Source: Sphingosinicella sp963974575 (lineage in GTDB: Bacteria; Pseudomonadota; Alphaproteobacteria; Sphingomonadales; Sphingomonadaceae). From it: a DNA stretch of 64,000 nucleotides. This document shows positions 34,164-42,436 of the stretch, piece after piece (within the stretch, counting starts at the first letter, position 1; every line of letters begins with the position of its first letter). The notes below the pieces were generated by a model. That model did not search any database. It had not been told where the DNA came from and saw only the letters and a list, made by a program, of their open reading frames with translations. The DNA lies in contig NZ_CAXBBQ010000004.1 in assembly GCF_963974575.1 (NCBI RefSeq), positions 310,001-374,000 of the forward strand, given 5' to 3'. The position numbers and the translations under genes were made by a program.

Positions 34164-34862
34164 TCAGGACAGCGTGACGTCCGTCACGCGCGCGGAAGCG
34201 CCGCCCTTGCCATCGGCTTCAAATCGGACTGTCACGGTCGCGCGGCGACCGCAAGCCACAAAGTCCCACGCCTCGCTCCAGCCGCCCGCGAAGCGCGTGC
34301 CGAACTGCATGGGTGAAAGATCCCCGTCCGTCGCCGCGATCCGCGCCTGGCGCATCCCGACGCTCGTCACCTCGCACGAGGGTTGCTGCTGCTTTGCGCG
34401 GTCGTAGGCGGCCTTGGCGGCGAGCTTGCTCGTCTCGCGCATCTGGCTCGGCGTCGAGATCGCCTCGCCGCGATTGACGACGAGCAACAGATTCCGCCCG
34501 TCGCTTTCGGCGATGTAGAGGTAGCGCAGCAGCGGCGTTTCGGCGCAGTCGGTGCGCGCATAGAACGTCCACGCGCCGACGAATGCCCCAGCCTTCAGCC
34601 CTTCGCTCACCAGCCGGTCGGCGGTGGCGGGCTGAAGCCCATAGGGCTCGGTGCGCGTGAGCGTTTTGCAGGCCTGCGTCGTGGTGGACCAGCGAGCGCG
34701 GTCGAGCACCTCCTTGCCCAAGGCATCGAGATCAGGCGCACGTGCCGCCGCGGCACTCTCCTTCGCGGCGAACCATTCGGCGGGAACGCCCGGCACGTCA
34801 GCCGCCTCCTGCGCCATAGCGGGCGCGGCAAGCAGCAGAATGAAAGGGATCAGGCTGCGCAT
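34164..34862 (-). CDS. Secreted hypothetical protein
   Basis: A 232-residue exported protein with signal peptide MRSLIPFILLLAAPAMAQ. Four cysteines (TQACKTL, RTDCAET, PSCEVTS, VACGRR) could form two disulfides in the periplasm. No family is recognised. It is 29 bases upstream of scpA on the same strand and may share its transcript, but the functional link is unclear. Confidence 0.72.
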   Translation of the reverse strand: MRSLIPFILLLAAPAMAQEAADVPGVPAEWFAAKESAAAARAPDLDALGKEVLDRARWSTTTQACKTLTRTEPYGLQPATADRLVSEGLKAGAFVGAWTFYARTDCAETPLLRYLYIAESDGRNLLLVVNRGEAISTPSQMRETSKLAAKAAYDRAKQQQPSCEVTSVGMRQARIAATDGDLSPMQFGTRFAGGWSEAWDFVACGRRATVTVRFEADGKGGASARVTDVTLS

Positions 34863-34901
34863 GGTCCGCGCTATATCGCCACCCGGCGGCAGGGTCGATT
34901 C

Positions 34902-36200
34902 CTAAAGCGCGGCCTGAACGGCGAGCCCCAGGCCTACGCCGATCAGCAGCAGCCAGCCGATGCCGAGCTTCCAGCGCCATGCGACAAGGCCAAGCACCCC
35001 CGTGAGCGCCAGCGCGGCAACGTCGAGGCTCGCCCAGTCCGGCAGAACAGCATCGAACGGTCCAGCATCAAGCCGCGCGGTGCGCGCGAACAGGAAATGC
35101 ACGGCGAACCAGAGGCCGAGATTGGCGATGACGCCCACAACCGCCGCCGTGATCGCCCCGAGTGCGCTTGCAAGCGCGCGATTGCCGCGCAGCCGCTCGA
35201 TGTGGGGCGCACCCGCGAAGATCCAGAGGAAACACGGCGCAAACGTCACCCATGTCGTGAGCAGCGCGCCGAGGACGCCCGCACCGATCGAACCGCCGCC
35301 CTCGCGCCACGCCGCGATGAAGCCGACGAACTGCGTGACGAGGATCAGCGGTCCGGGCGTGGTTTCGGCAAGGCCGAGCGCATCCATCATTTCGCCGGGG
35401 CGCATCCAGCCGAAACCGCCGACAACGACGTCGGCCATGTAGGAGAGCACCGCATAAGCGCCCCCGAAGGTGATGACCGCGAGCCACGAGAAGAAGCGCG
35501 CGATCTCCGCGTAGACGCTGCCCGGCAGCAGCAGCCAGAGCAGACCGAGCGGTGCGAGCCAGAGGACGGCGAGGCTGACAATCGCCAGCGGCGAACTGCG
35601 GCGCGGGGCCATGTCGAGCGCGGTATCGCCCGGCGCGCGGGCGAACAGCGTCGAGCCGCGCCGTCCCGCCACGTAGCCGATCAGGCCCGCCCCCAGCACC
35701 ACGACCGGAAACGGCACGCCGAACAGGAACAGCGCCGCGAATGCGAGCACGGCAAGCAGCCGGGCGACCCCCGAACCGAGCGCACGGCGGCCGACACGTT
35801 CGAGCGCCTCCACGACGATAATCAGCACCGCCGCCTTCAGGCCGAACAGCAGGCCCTCGACCGCCGGAACCTGCCCAAGCGTGACGTAGAGCACCGAAAG
35901 TCCGAGCATGACGAGCATCCCGGGCAGGATGAACAGCAGCCCCGCGACGAGCCCGCCGCGCACCCCGTGCAACAGCCAGCCCACATAGGTCGCAAGCTGC
36001 TGCGCCTCCGGCCCCGGCAGCAACATGCAGAAGTTGAGCGCGTGCAGGAACTGCGCCTCGCCCACCCATTTCTTCTCGTCGACCAGCATCCGGTGCATCA
36101 GCGCAATCTGCGCCGCCGGGCCGCCGAACGACAGCACGCCGATCCGCGCCCAGACGCGCGCGGCTTCTGAAAACGAAACGGAGGGGACAGGCTCGCTCAC
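34902..36200 (-). CDS. chrA: Chromate transporter (CHR family)
   Basis: A two-domain CHR-family inner-membrane protein, 432 residues from GTG 36200, which exports chromate in known cases. Each half begins with the family motif: WARIGVLSFGGPAAQIALMHR in the N-half and FSWLAVITFGGAYAVLSYM in the C-half, followed by PGP (LLPGPEAQ and TTPGPLI). About ten to twelve hydrophobic segments are seen. ATG 36236 is an alternative start but abuts its GAAAGG. No chrB regulator is adjacent. Confidence 0.9.
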   Translation of the reverse strand: MSEPVPSVSFSEAARVWARIGVLSFGGPAAQIALMHRMLVDEKKWVGEAQFLHALNFCMLLPGPEAQQLATYVGWLLHGVRGGLVAGLLFILPGMLVMLGLSVLYVTLGQVPAVEGLLFGLKAAVLIIVVEALERVGRRALGSGVARLLAVLAFAALFLFGVPFPVVVLGAGLIGYVAGRRGSTLFARAPGDTALDMAPRRSSPLAIVSLAVLWLAPLGLLWLLLPGSVYAEIARFFSWLAVITFGGAYAVLSYMADVVVGGFGWMRPGEMMDALGLAETTPGPLILVTQFVGFIAAWREGGGSIGAGVLGALLTTWVTFAPCFLWIFAGAPHIERLRGNRALASALGAITAAVVGVIANLGLWFAVHFLFARTARLDAGPFDAVLPDWASLDVAALALTGVLGLVAWRWKLGIGWLLLIGVGLGLAVQAAL

Positions 36201-36266
36201 GCCGCTTCTGTCGCACGCCCCCCTCGCCTTTGCCATCCTTTCGAAAGCCGCTACACGGGTCCCGCC

Positions 36267-37337
36267 ATGACCGGAACGACACCGCCGCTCGGCCTTATCG
36301 AAGGCTATTTCGGAGAGCCTTGGACATGGGCTGACCGAACGCACGTGATGCGCAGCCTCGCGCCGCATGGCTTCTCGTTCTTCATCTACGCCCCGAAGGC
36401 GGACGCGTACCTCCGCCGCCAATGGCAGGACGACCACCCTGCCGAGGCGATGGATGCGTTGGCGCATTTCGCAGACGCCTGCCGCGACGCGGGCGTGGCG
36501 TTCGGCATCGGCCTCACCCCATACGAGCTTCACAACGACTGGAGCGGCGCAGGCAAGGCGGCGCTCACAGCGCGGCTAAAAGCCTTGGGCGCGCTCCGTC
36601 CGGACGTCATCGCGATCCTCTTCGATGACATGCACGGCGACATTCCGGGCCTGGCCGAAACGCAGGCCGCGATCGTGCATCACGCCGCAAGCACCCTGCC
36701 CGCACGCGTGTTGATGTGTCCGAGCTACTACAGCGATGACCCCGTGCTCGACCGCGTATTCGGTGCGCGGCCGGCAAACTATCTCGAAGACCTCGGCCGC
36801 CTGCTCGATCCGGCAGCGGACGTGTTCTGGACCGGCGAGGAAGTCTGCAGCCGCGAGTTCACGCGCGGGCACCTCGACGGCGTGTCGGAGCAGCTCCGCC
36901 GCAAGCCCGTGCTGTGGGACAATTACCCCGTCAACGACGGCCCGCGCATGTCGCGCTTCCTGCACCTGCGCGCCTTCACCGGGCGGCATGGCATCGCGGG
37001 GAGCGTGGCGGGACACGCAATCAACCCTGCGCTGCAACCATGGCTGACGCTCGCGCCCGCGATGACGCTCGCGATGAGCTATGCGCAAGGCGACGCCTAT
37101 CGCTATGCCGCCGCGTTCCTCGAAGCCGCGCGGCAATGCTACGGCAGCGACCTTGCCGAGGCGCTTGAAACCGACCTTCTCTCCCTGAACGACAGCGGCC
37201 TCGACCGCATTCCGGGCGAGCGCTGCACATCGCTGCGCTCGAAATACAAGGCGATGGACCACCCGGCCGCTGACGAAGTCGCCCGCTTCCTCGAAGGCGG
37301 TTACCTGATCACTGGCGAAGCGGTGCAGACCCAGTAG
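36267..37337 (+). CDS. GH84-like beta-N-acetylglucosaminidase domain protein
   Basis: A 356-residue cytosolic protein (no signal peptide) of the NAGidase/GH84 family. The N-terminal GLIEGYFGEPWTWADR and the catalytic Asp pair (FDDMHGD, Asp120-Asp121) are diagnostic; WTGEEVCS and LWDNYPVNDGPRMSR lie further on. It is likely to remove terminal GlcNAc from glycopeptide or muropeptide-like substrates, although single-domain bacterial members have not been well defined. Its end overlaps the convergent GlxA gene by 29 bases. Confidence 0.87.
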   Translation: MTGTTPPLGLIEGYFGEPWTWADRTHVMRSLAPHGFSFFIYAPKADAYLRRQWQDDHPAEAMDALAHFADACRDAGVAFGIGLTPYELHNDWSGAGKAALTARLKALGALRPDVIAILFDDMHGDIPGLAETQAAIVHHAASTLPARVLMCPSYYSDDPVLDRVFGARPANYLEDLGRLLDPAADVFWTGEEVCSREFTRGHLDGVSEQLRRKPVLWDNYPVNDGPRMSRFLHLRAFTGRHGIAGSVAGHAINPALQPWLTLAPAMTLAMSYAQGDAYRYAAAFLEAARQCYGSDLAEALETDLLSLNDSGLDRIPGERCTSLRSKYKAMDHPAADEVARFLEGGYLITGEAVQTQ

Positions 37338-38274
37338 CGTTGAGCGACCGCCACGCGGCGGGCGACAGGCCGAAGGCGCCTGAAAAGCTTTTCGTGAAAT
37401 GCTCCGGCGAGGAAAAACCGCACGCGGCGGCGGCGGTCTTCACCGGCGCTCCTTCGCCGAGGAGCGCGCGGGCACGGTCCAGCCTTGCGGCGGTGACGAA
37501 GGCGGCAGGAGTCTTGCCGGTCGCCGCGCGGAAATTGCGGTGGAAGCTGCGCGGCGTCTCGCGAACACGCGCAGCGAGCGTCTCCACATCGAGTTTCTGC
37601 TCAAGGTTCGCGGCGATGTAGCCCACGAGATCGGCATAGCGCCCGGCCGCCTTCGCCTGCGCGCGGAGCAGCGGCGAATATTGAGACTGGTTGCCCGGGC
37701 GCCGCACCGAGAGCACCAGTCGCCGCGCGATGGCGTTCGCAAGGCGCGGCCCGTGATCCCGCTCCACCATCGCAAGCGCCATGTCGATCCCCGCCGTCAC
37801 ACCGGCGGAGGTCCAGAGCGCGCCGTCTTCAACGAACATCGCATCGGCATCCACCTCGGTGCCGGGGAAGCCTTCGGCAAGCAGATGCGCGCCGTTCCAG
37901 TGCGTGGCGACGCGGCGGCCATCGGTGAGCCCCCATGCCGCGAGCGCGAACGCACCCGAACAGATCGAGCCATAGCGGCGCGCCGTGGCAGCGGCTCGCC
38001 GGAACCATTCGCCGGTCCGCCGATCCCCCATCAACGCACGCAGGCCGGGGCTGTCGCCGCCGACCACGAGCAACGTGTCCAGCGTATCGAACGCAGGCAG
38101 CGGAAGCGTCGCGACGGCAACGCCGCAGCTCGACATCACCGCCCCGCCCTCGGCCGACACCGTGACAACCTCAGCGTCGTTTCCCAATCCCTCGGCCGCG
38201 CCGCCGAAGACGGCGGCAGGGCCTGAAAGGTCGAGCAGTTGGAAGCCGGGGAAAACAAGGAAGATGGTCCGCAT
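37309..38274 (-). CDS. GlxA-type AraC regulator (DJ-1/PfpI plus HTH)
   Basis: A 321-residue transcription factor: an N-terminal DJ-1/PfpI-like sensor (FLVFPGFQLLDLSGPAAVFG, GSICSGAFALAAWGL with the elbow cysteine) and a C-terminal AraC DNA-binding domain (VETLAARVRETPRSFHRNFRAATGKTP, AAACGFSSPEHFTKSFSGAFG in pieces). It is divergent from a stand-alone DJ-1/PfpI gene, the likely target. The 81-base region between them contains repeated TTCCGCCAA motifs. Confidence 0.9.
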   Translation of the reverse strand: MRTIFLVFPGFQLLDLSGPAAVFGGAAEGLGNDAEVVTVSAEGGAVMSSCGVAVATLPLPAFDTLDTLLVVGGDSPGLRALMGDRRTGEWFRRAAATARRYGSICSGAFALAAWGLTDGRRVATHWNGAHLLAEGFPGTEVDADAMFVEDGALWTSAGVTAGIDMALAMVERDHGPRLANAIARRLVLSVRRPGNQSQYSPLLRAQAKAAGRYADLVGYIAANLEQKLDVETLAARVRETPRSFHRNFRAATGKTPAAFVTAARLDRARALLGEGAPVKTAAAACGFSSPEHFTKSFSGAFGLSPAAWRSLNATGSAPLRQ

Positions 38275-38297
38275 GGCATGAATATACAGATTATTGT

Positions 38298-38340
38298 CAT
38301 TTCCGCCAAGGCGCGGAATGCCTACGAGCATTCCGCCAAC
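38298..38340. promoter_or_regulatory. Repeated TTCCGCCAA operator candidate
   Basis: TTCCGCCAA occurs at 38301-38309 and again at 38331-38339, exactly 30 bases apart, and an inverted GCGGAATG copy lies between them at 38313-38320. Direct repeats a whole number of helical turns apart are the usual AraC-family binding layout, and the region lies between the divergent GlxA-type regulator and the DJ-1/PfpI gene. Confidence 0.55.
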
Positions 38341-38355
38341 CCGAGGACACACGCC

Positions 38356-39039
38356 ATGACTGAAACCTTCGAAATCGGCTTCCTGCTCTATCCGGAGCTG
38401 ACCCAGCTCGACATGACCGGCCCCGCGCAGGTGCTGGCGCGAATGCCGAACGCGAAGCTGCACTTCGTGTGGAAAACGCGCGATCTCATCCACGACGATT
38501 GCGGCCTCACCTTCGTGCCCACCGCCACGTTCGAGGACTGCCCGCAGCTCGACATGATCTGCGTGCCGGGCGGCTATGGCACGTCGGCGGTGATGCACGA
38601 TGACGTCGCACTGACGTGGCTGCGAAAGCAGGCGGAGGGCGCGCAGTTCATCACCAGCGTCTGCACCGGTTCGCTGATCCTCGCGGCGGCAGGGCTGATG
38701 ACCGGCTACAGGGCGGGCTGCCACTGGGCATGGCGTGATCTGCTGAGCGGCTTCGGCGCGATTCCCGTCGCCGAGCGCGTTGTCGAGGACCGGAATCGCA
38801 TCTCGGGCGGCGGCGTCACTGCCGGAATCGATTTCGGCTTTCGGATCGTCGAGAAGCTGCACGGCCGCGACATTGCCGAGATGATCCAGCTGGCGCTTGA
38901 ATACGACCCCGCGCCGCTTGGCGGCGGCACGCCGGAAACGGCGCGCAAACCCATTCTAGAGATGACGCGCGCGGCGATGACCGCGCGCGGCTTCGACCTT
39001 CGGCGCACGGAAATATCCTCCCTCGCTTCCGCGCGCTGA
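38356..39039 (+). CDS. DJ-1/PfpI family protein (isonitrile hydratase-like)
   Basis: A 227-residue cytosolic protein with the DJ-1/PfpI fold. TEFEIGFLLYPELTQLDMTGPAQVL-type N-terminus, CVPGGYGTSAVM, and the nucleophile elbow FITSVCTGSLILAAAGLM with its Cys resemble Pseudomonas isonitrile hydratase InhA. The exact reaction is not certain. GAGGA lies nine bases before ATG 38356. It is divergent from the GlxA-type regulator. Confidence 0.87.
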   Translation: MTETFEIGFLLYPELTQLDMTGPAQVLARMPNAKLHFVWKTRDLIHDDCGLTFVPTATFEDCPQLDMICVPGGYGTSAVMHDDVALTWLRKQAEGAQFITSVCTGSLILAAAGLMTGYRAGCHWAWRDLLSGFGAIPVAERVVEDRNRISGGGVTAGIDFGFRIVEKLHGRDIAEMIQLALEYDPAPLGGGTPETARKPILEMTRAAMTARGFDLRRTEISSLASAR

Positions 39040-39046
39040 AAACGAA

Positions 39047-39074
39047 GGCGCCGGCGGACCCACCCGCCGGCGCC
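39047..39074. terminator. Bidirectional terminator hairpin
   Basis: An 11-pair perfect GC stem, 39047-39057 against 39064-39074, with an ACCCAC loop lies between convergent genes. Moderately T-rich tails occur on both sides (TGATCGTTTGTTG and, reversed, TTCGTTTT). Confidence 0.8.
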
Positions 39075-39092
39075 TGATCGTTTGTTGACGGT

Positions 39093-39920
39093 TCAGCCCT
39101 TGATGAAGGCGAGAACGTCGGCGTTGAAACGGTCGGCTTCCTGCTCCGAGATGCCGTGACCGCTGCCCTCGTAGATCTTCAGCGTCGCTTTCGGCGCCAG
39201 TTTCGAGGAGAGCAGCGCCGAGGCGCCGATCGGCACGATCTGGTCGTCATCGCCGTGAATGATGAGCGCGGGCACGTCCATCTTCTTCAGGTCCTCGGTG
39301 AAATCGCTTTCCGAGAAGGCCTTGATCGAGTCGAGCTGGCCCTTGAGCCCGCCCATCATGCCCTGCCGCCAGAAATTGTCGCGGATGCCTTCGGAAAGCA
39401 CGGCGCCCTCGCGGTTGTAGTTGTAGAAGGGCACGACGATGTCCTTGAAGAACTGCGAGCGATTGCCGAACGTGTTCTTGCGGATGTCGTCGAACACCTC
39501 GAGCGGCAGGCCGCCGGGGTTCGCCTCGGTCTTCAGCATCAGCGGCGGTACCGCGCCGAGCAGAACCACATTCGCGACCCGGTCCGTGCCGTGCCGGCCT
39601 ACATAGCGGGTCACCTCGCCGCCGCCCGTCGAGTGGCCGACGAGAACGACATTCTTGAGGTCGAGCTGTTCGATCAGTTCGCCGAGGTCGTCGGCATACT
39701 GGTCCATCGTGTTGTTCTGCCACACCTGATCGGAGCGGCCGTGACTGCGGCGATCGTGGGCGATGACGCGGTAGCCGGCGTTCGCGAAAAACACGAGCTG
39801 GGGATCCCAGACATCGGCCGTGAGCGGCCAGCCGTGCGAGAAGACGATGGGCTGCGCGTCCTTCGAGCCCCAGTCCTTGTAGAAGATGCGGGTGCCGTCT
39901 TTTGTGGTGATCGTGCTCAT
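39093..39920 (-). CDS. Alpha/beta hydrolase, non-heme chloroperoxidase/esterase type
   Basis: A 275-residue cytosolic hydrolase. The nucleophile elbow GHSTGG places Ser97, the oxyanion segment is FSHGWPLTADVW, the acid lies in IIHGDDDQIVP and the His in EGSGHGISEQ. The length and the DRRSHGRSDQVW segment match the cofactor-free haloperoxidase/arylesterase family. It probably acts on esters or lactones and may perhydrolyse. It is divergent from the second GlxA-type regulator across 114 bases. Confidence 0.9.
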   Translation of the reverse strand: MSTITTKDGTRIFYKDWGSKDAQPIVFSHGWPLTADVWDPQLVFFANAGYRVIAHDRRSHGRSDQVWQNNTMDQYADDLGELIEQLDLKNVVLVGHSTGGGEVTRYVGRHGTDRVANVVLLGAVPPLMLKTEANPGGLPLEVFDDIRKNTFGNRSQFFKDIVVPFYNYNREGAVLSEGIRDNFWRQGMMGGLKGQLDSIKAFSESDFTEDLKKMDVPALIIHGDDDQIVPIGASALLSSKLAPKATLKIYEGSGHGISEQEADRFNADVLAFIKG

Positions 39921-40034
39921 GACTTGGTTCCTTCCTGACTGTCTGCCGCTGCATTCGCGTCGGCTTCTGATGGACGTTCTACGCAGGCTGCTGCAGGGTG
40001 CGGATTGGCGGAACCGACATTGTAGGGGTCAAAA

Positions 40035-41006
40035 GTGACAAACGATCGCGCAGTCGCCGAAATCGGCATCGTCATCTACCCAGGCGCGCAGCTCGGTATG
40101 ATCCACGGGCTCAGCGACTTGTTCTGGATCGCGGGCGAGCGATCGAAGCTCCACGGGGGCGAGCGCCTGCGGGTGAGCCACTGGGAGCGAACCGACGAAG
40201 GCTTCCGACGCAGTTTCGACACGATGCCCGGCGCCGGGTCGTGCCCCGCCGTGCTCGTCGTGCCGGGCGCGCTGTCGAAGGTGCCGACGCCGACGGAGAC
40301 CGAGCCCTATGCGCGCTGGCTGCTCGATCGCCACGCGCAGGGCGCGACGCTCGGCTCGGTGTGCGGCGGCGCGTTCATCCTTGCCGCGACCGGCCTCCTC
40401 GCGGGGCGCACGGCGACAACGCACTGGATGTTCGGGGAAAAATTCCAGCGCCGCTTCCCCGATGTGAAGCTCGATGCCGACAAGATGATCGTGGAGGACG
40501 GCGACATCATCACGGCGGGCGGACTGATGGCGTGGACCGATCTTGGCCTCCGACTCGTCGACCGCTTCCTCGGGCCTTCCATAATGCTCGAGACGGCGCA
40601 GTACCTGCTCGTCGATCCCGTGGGGCGCGAGCAGCGCCACTACAGCACCTTCGCGCCGCAACTGACGCACGGCGACGAACCGATCCTGAAGGTGCAGCAC
40701 TGGCTGCAGGCCAAGGGCGGCCGCGACGTGAGCGTGAGCGCGATGGCCGAACATGCCGGGATGGAAGAGCGCACCTTCCTGCGCCGCTTCCGCAGCGCGA
40801 CCGGCATGAAGCCCACCGAATATTGCCAGCAGCTTCGGGTCGGCAAGGCGCGCGAACTGCTGGAGTTTTCAAAGCGCCCCGTGGACCGGATCGCGTGGGA
40901 GGTCGGCTACGAGGACGCGGGTGCTTTCCGCAAGGTGTTTCAGAAGCGCGTCGGCCTCACCCCCGGCGACTACCGCCGCCGCTTCGGAACCGCAGCTGCT
41001 GCCTAA
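40035..41006 (+). CDS. GlxA-type AraC regulator (second copy)
   Basis: A 323-residue regulator with a DJ-1/PfpI-like domain (IVIYPGAQLGMIHGLSDLFW, LGSVCGGAFILAATGLLAG) and an AraC HTH (VSAMAEHAGMEERTFLRRFRSATGMKP, AWEVGYEDAGAFRKVFQ). It begins with GTG 40035. By analogy with the 38.3 kb pair it may control the divergent alpha/beta hydrolase. It overlaps the convergent POT gene by four bases. Confidence 0.9.
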   Translation: MTNDRAVAEIGIVIYPGAQLGMIHGLSDLFWIAGERSKLHGGERLRVSHWERTDEGFRRSFDTMPGAGSCPAVLVVPGALSKVPTPTETEPYARWLLDRHAQGATLGSVCGGAFILAATGLLAGRTATTHWMFGEKFQRRFPDVKLDADKMIVEDGDIITAGGLMAWTDLGLRLVDRFLGPSIMLETAQYLLVDPVGREQRHYSTFAPQLTHGDEPILKVQHWLQAKGGRDVSVSAMAEHAGMEERTFLRRFRSATGMKPTEYCQQLRVGKARELLEFSKRPVDRIAWEVGYEDAGAFRKVFQKRVGLTPGDYRRRFGTAAAA

Positions 41007-42373
41007 GCCGCGAGGCGGCGGCCCATGACGAGCTTGAAGAGGACGAACACCACGCCCGCGCCCGCCGCGAGGGCGGCATGGAGCAGCCAGAATTCGGTCG
41101 TCCGCATCGTTTCGTAAAATCCGCCGATCCAGCCCACGAGCGCGTTCGCGGTGAAGAAGGCGAGGTAGTAGAGGCCGATCACCGTGGCGTTGATCGCCCT
41201 GGGTGCGAGCTTCGCGAACAGAGCGAGGCTGACGGGGAGCATGTGCGCGAAGCCGATGCTGTTGATGACGTGAAAGGCCACGGGCCATGCCAGGCCGATC
41301 TTCTGCCCCGCGCCCTGCGTTTCCGCCGCCATGTAAAGGCAGAGCATACCGCCGATCGAGAAGGCCGAACCGATGATGATCTTGGTGATCTCATCGGGCT
41401 CTTTCCAGCGCTTCCCATACCAACGGTAGAACAGCGCAACGAGCGCGAGGAAGCTGACGCTGACGATGGCGTCCAGCGTGACAAGCCAGGTCGTCGGCAG
41501 CTTCTCGCCCATGAAGTTCAGGTCGAACTGCTGGTCGCCCCAGACGAGATAGGCGTTGAAGATCTGGTTGTTCGGCACGATCGCAACAGCGAGCACAGGG
41601 ATGAGCAGGACGAGCGCGATCACGGCGGGCCAATCCCCGGCTTCCAGCTTCGGCACGGCCACTGCGGTCTTTCCCTGCGGCTCGAAATGCTCGCGCGGCA
41701 GATGCTTCTGCCCGGCCACATAGATTGCAAGGCCGATCAGCATCCCGATGCCCGCCGCGCCGAAGCCCCAATGCCAGCCGACGGTTTCGCCGAGCGTGCC
41801 GACGATGAGCGGCGAGGCGATGACGCCCGCGTTGATGCCGAGATAGAAGATCTGGAACGCGTCGGCGCGGCGCAGGTCTCCGGGGCCGTAAAGCGCGCCG
41901 ACCTGGCTTGCGATATTGCCCTTGAACATGCCGCTGCCGAGCACGAGGCAGAGCAGCGCGAAAAGGAAGGCGGCTTCGAACGCCATCAGAAAATGACCGA
42001 CCGCCATCGTGACTGCGCCGAGCAGGATGGTGCGTCTCTTGCCGAGAACGCGGTCGGCGAGGAAGCCGCCGAGGATGGGGGTGAGGTAGACGCTTGCGGC
42101 ATAGGTGCCGAAGATCGCCGAGGCGAGCGCCTGCCCTTCGATGCCACCGAAAAGCGCGCTGAACGGCTTGAACAGCGCGACGTTTTCGACGTGCCCCGGA
42201 AGCAGCAGTTCCTTCGTCATGTAGAGGACGAGCAGCGCCTGCATGCCGTAGAAGGAAAAGCGCTCCCACGCTTCGGTGAAGGCGAGATAACCAAGACCGA
42301 TGGGATGACCGAGGAAGCGGCGGTCTTCCACCATGTGCGCGGCTTCAGGCTCCGCGTCTTCCGATATCGTCAT
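41003..42373 (-). CDS. Proton-dependent oligopeptide transporter (second POT)
   Basis: A 456-residue POT/PTR2 carrier. The motif EAWERFSFYGMQALLVLYM is near the N-terminus and FYLGINAGVIASPLIVGTLG in helix 5. It is shorter than the POT at 12.6 kb and not a close copy. GGAG lies seven bases before ATG 42373. It shares a 63-base divergent promoter region with a DUF885 peptidase-like gene, again pairing peptide uptake with a hydrolase. Confidence 0.9.
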   Translation of the reverse strand: MTISEDAEPEAAHMVEDRRFLGHPIGLGYLAFTEAWERFSFYGMQALLVLYMTKELLLPGHVENVALFKPFSALFGGIEGQALASAIFGTYAASVYLTPILGGFLADRVLGKRRTILLGAVTMAVGHFLMAFEAAFLFALLCLVLGSGMFKGNIASQVGALYGPGDLRRADAFQIFYLGINAGVIASPLIVGTLGETVGWHWGFGAAGIGMLIGLAIYVAGQKHLPREHFEPQGKTAVAVPKLEAGDWPAVIALVLLIPVLAVAIVPNNQIFNAYLVWGDQQFDLNFMGEKLPTTWLVTLDAIVSVSFLALVALFYRWYGKRWKEPDEITKIIIGSAFSIGGMLCLYMAAETQGAGQKIGLAWPVAFHVINSIGFAHMLPVSLALFAKLAPRAINATVIGLYYLAFFTANALVGWIGGFYETMRTTEFWLLHAALAAGAGVVFVLFKLVMGRRLAA

Positions 42374-42436
42374 CTTGCGCTCCCCAGCCGCCGGCTTATC
42401 GTGCAGACGTATAACAATTTCCCCAGGGAGACCCAC

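Noticed and set aside
39998..42436. Very long plus-strand open frame joined in phase to the DUF885 gene
   Set aside because: It is antisense to the POT gene and overlaps the GlxA regulator in another frame; its translation is rich in Arg, Asp and His without any domain, as expected for a GC-rich shadow. The DUF885 signal peptide and ribosome-binding site mark the real start at 42437.
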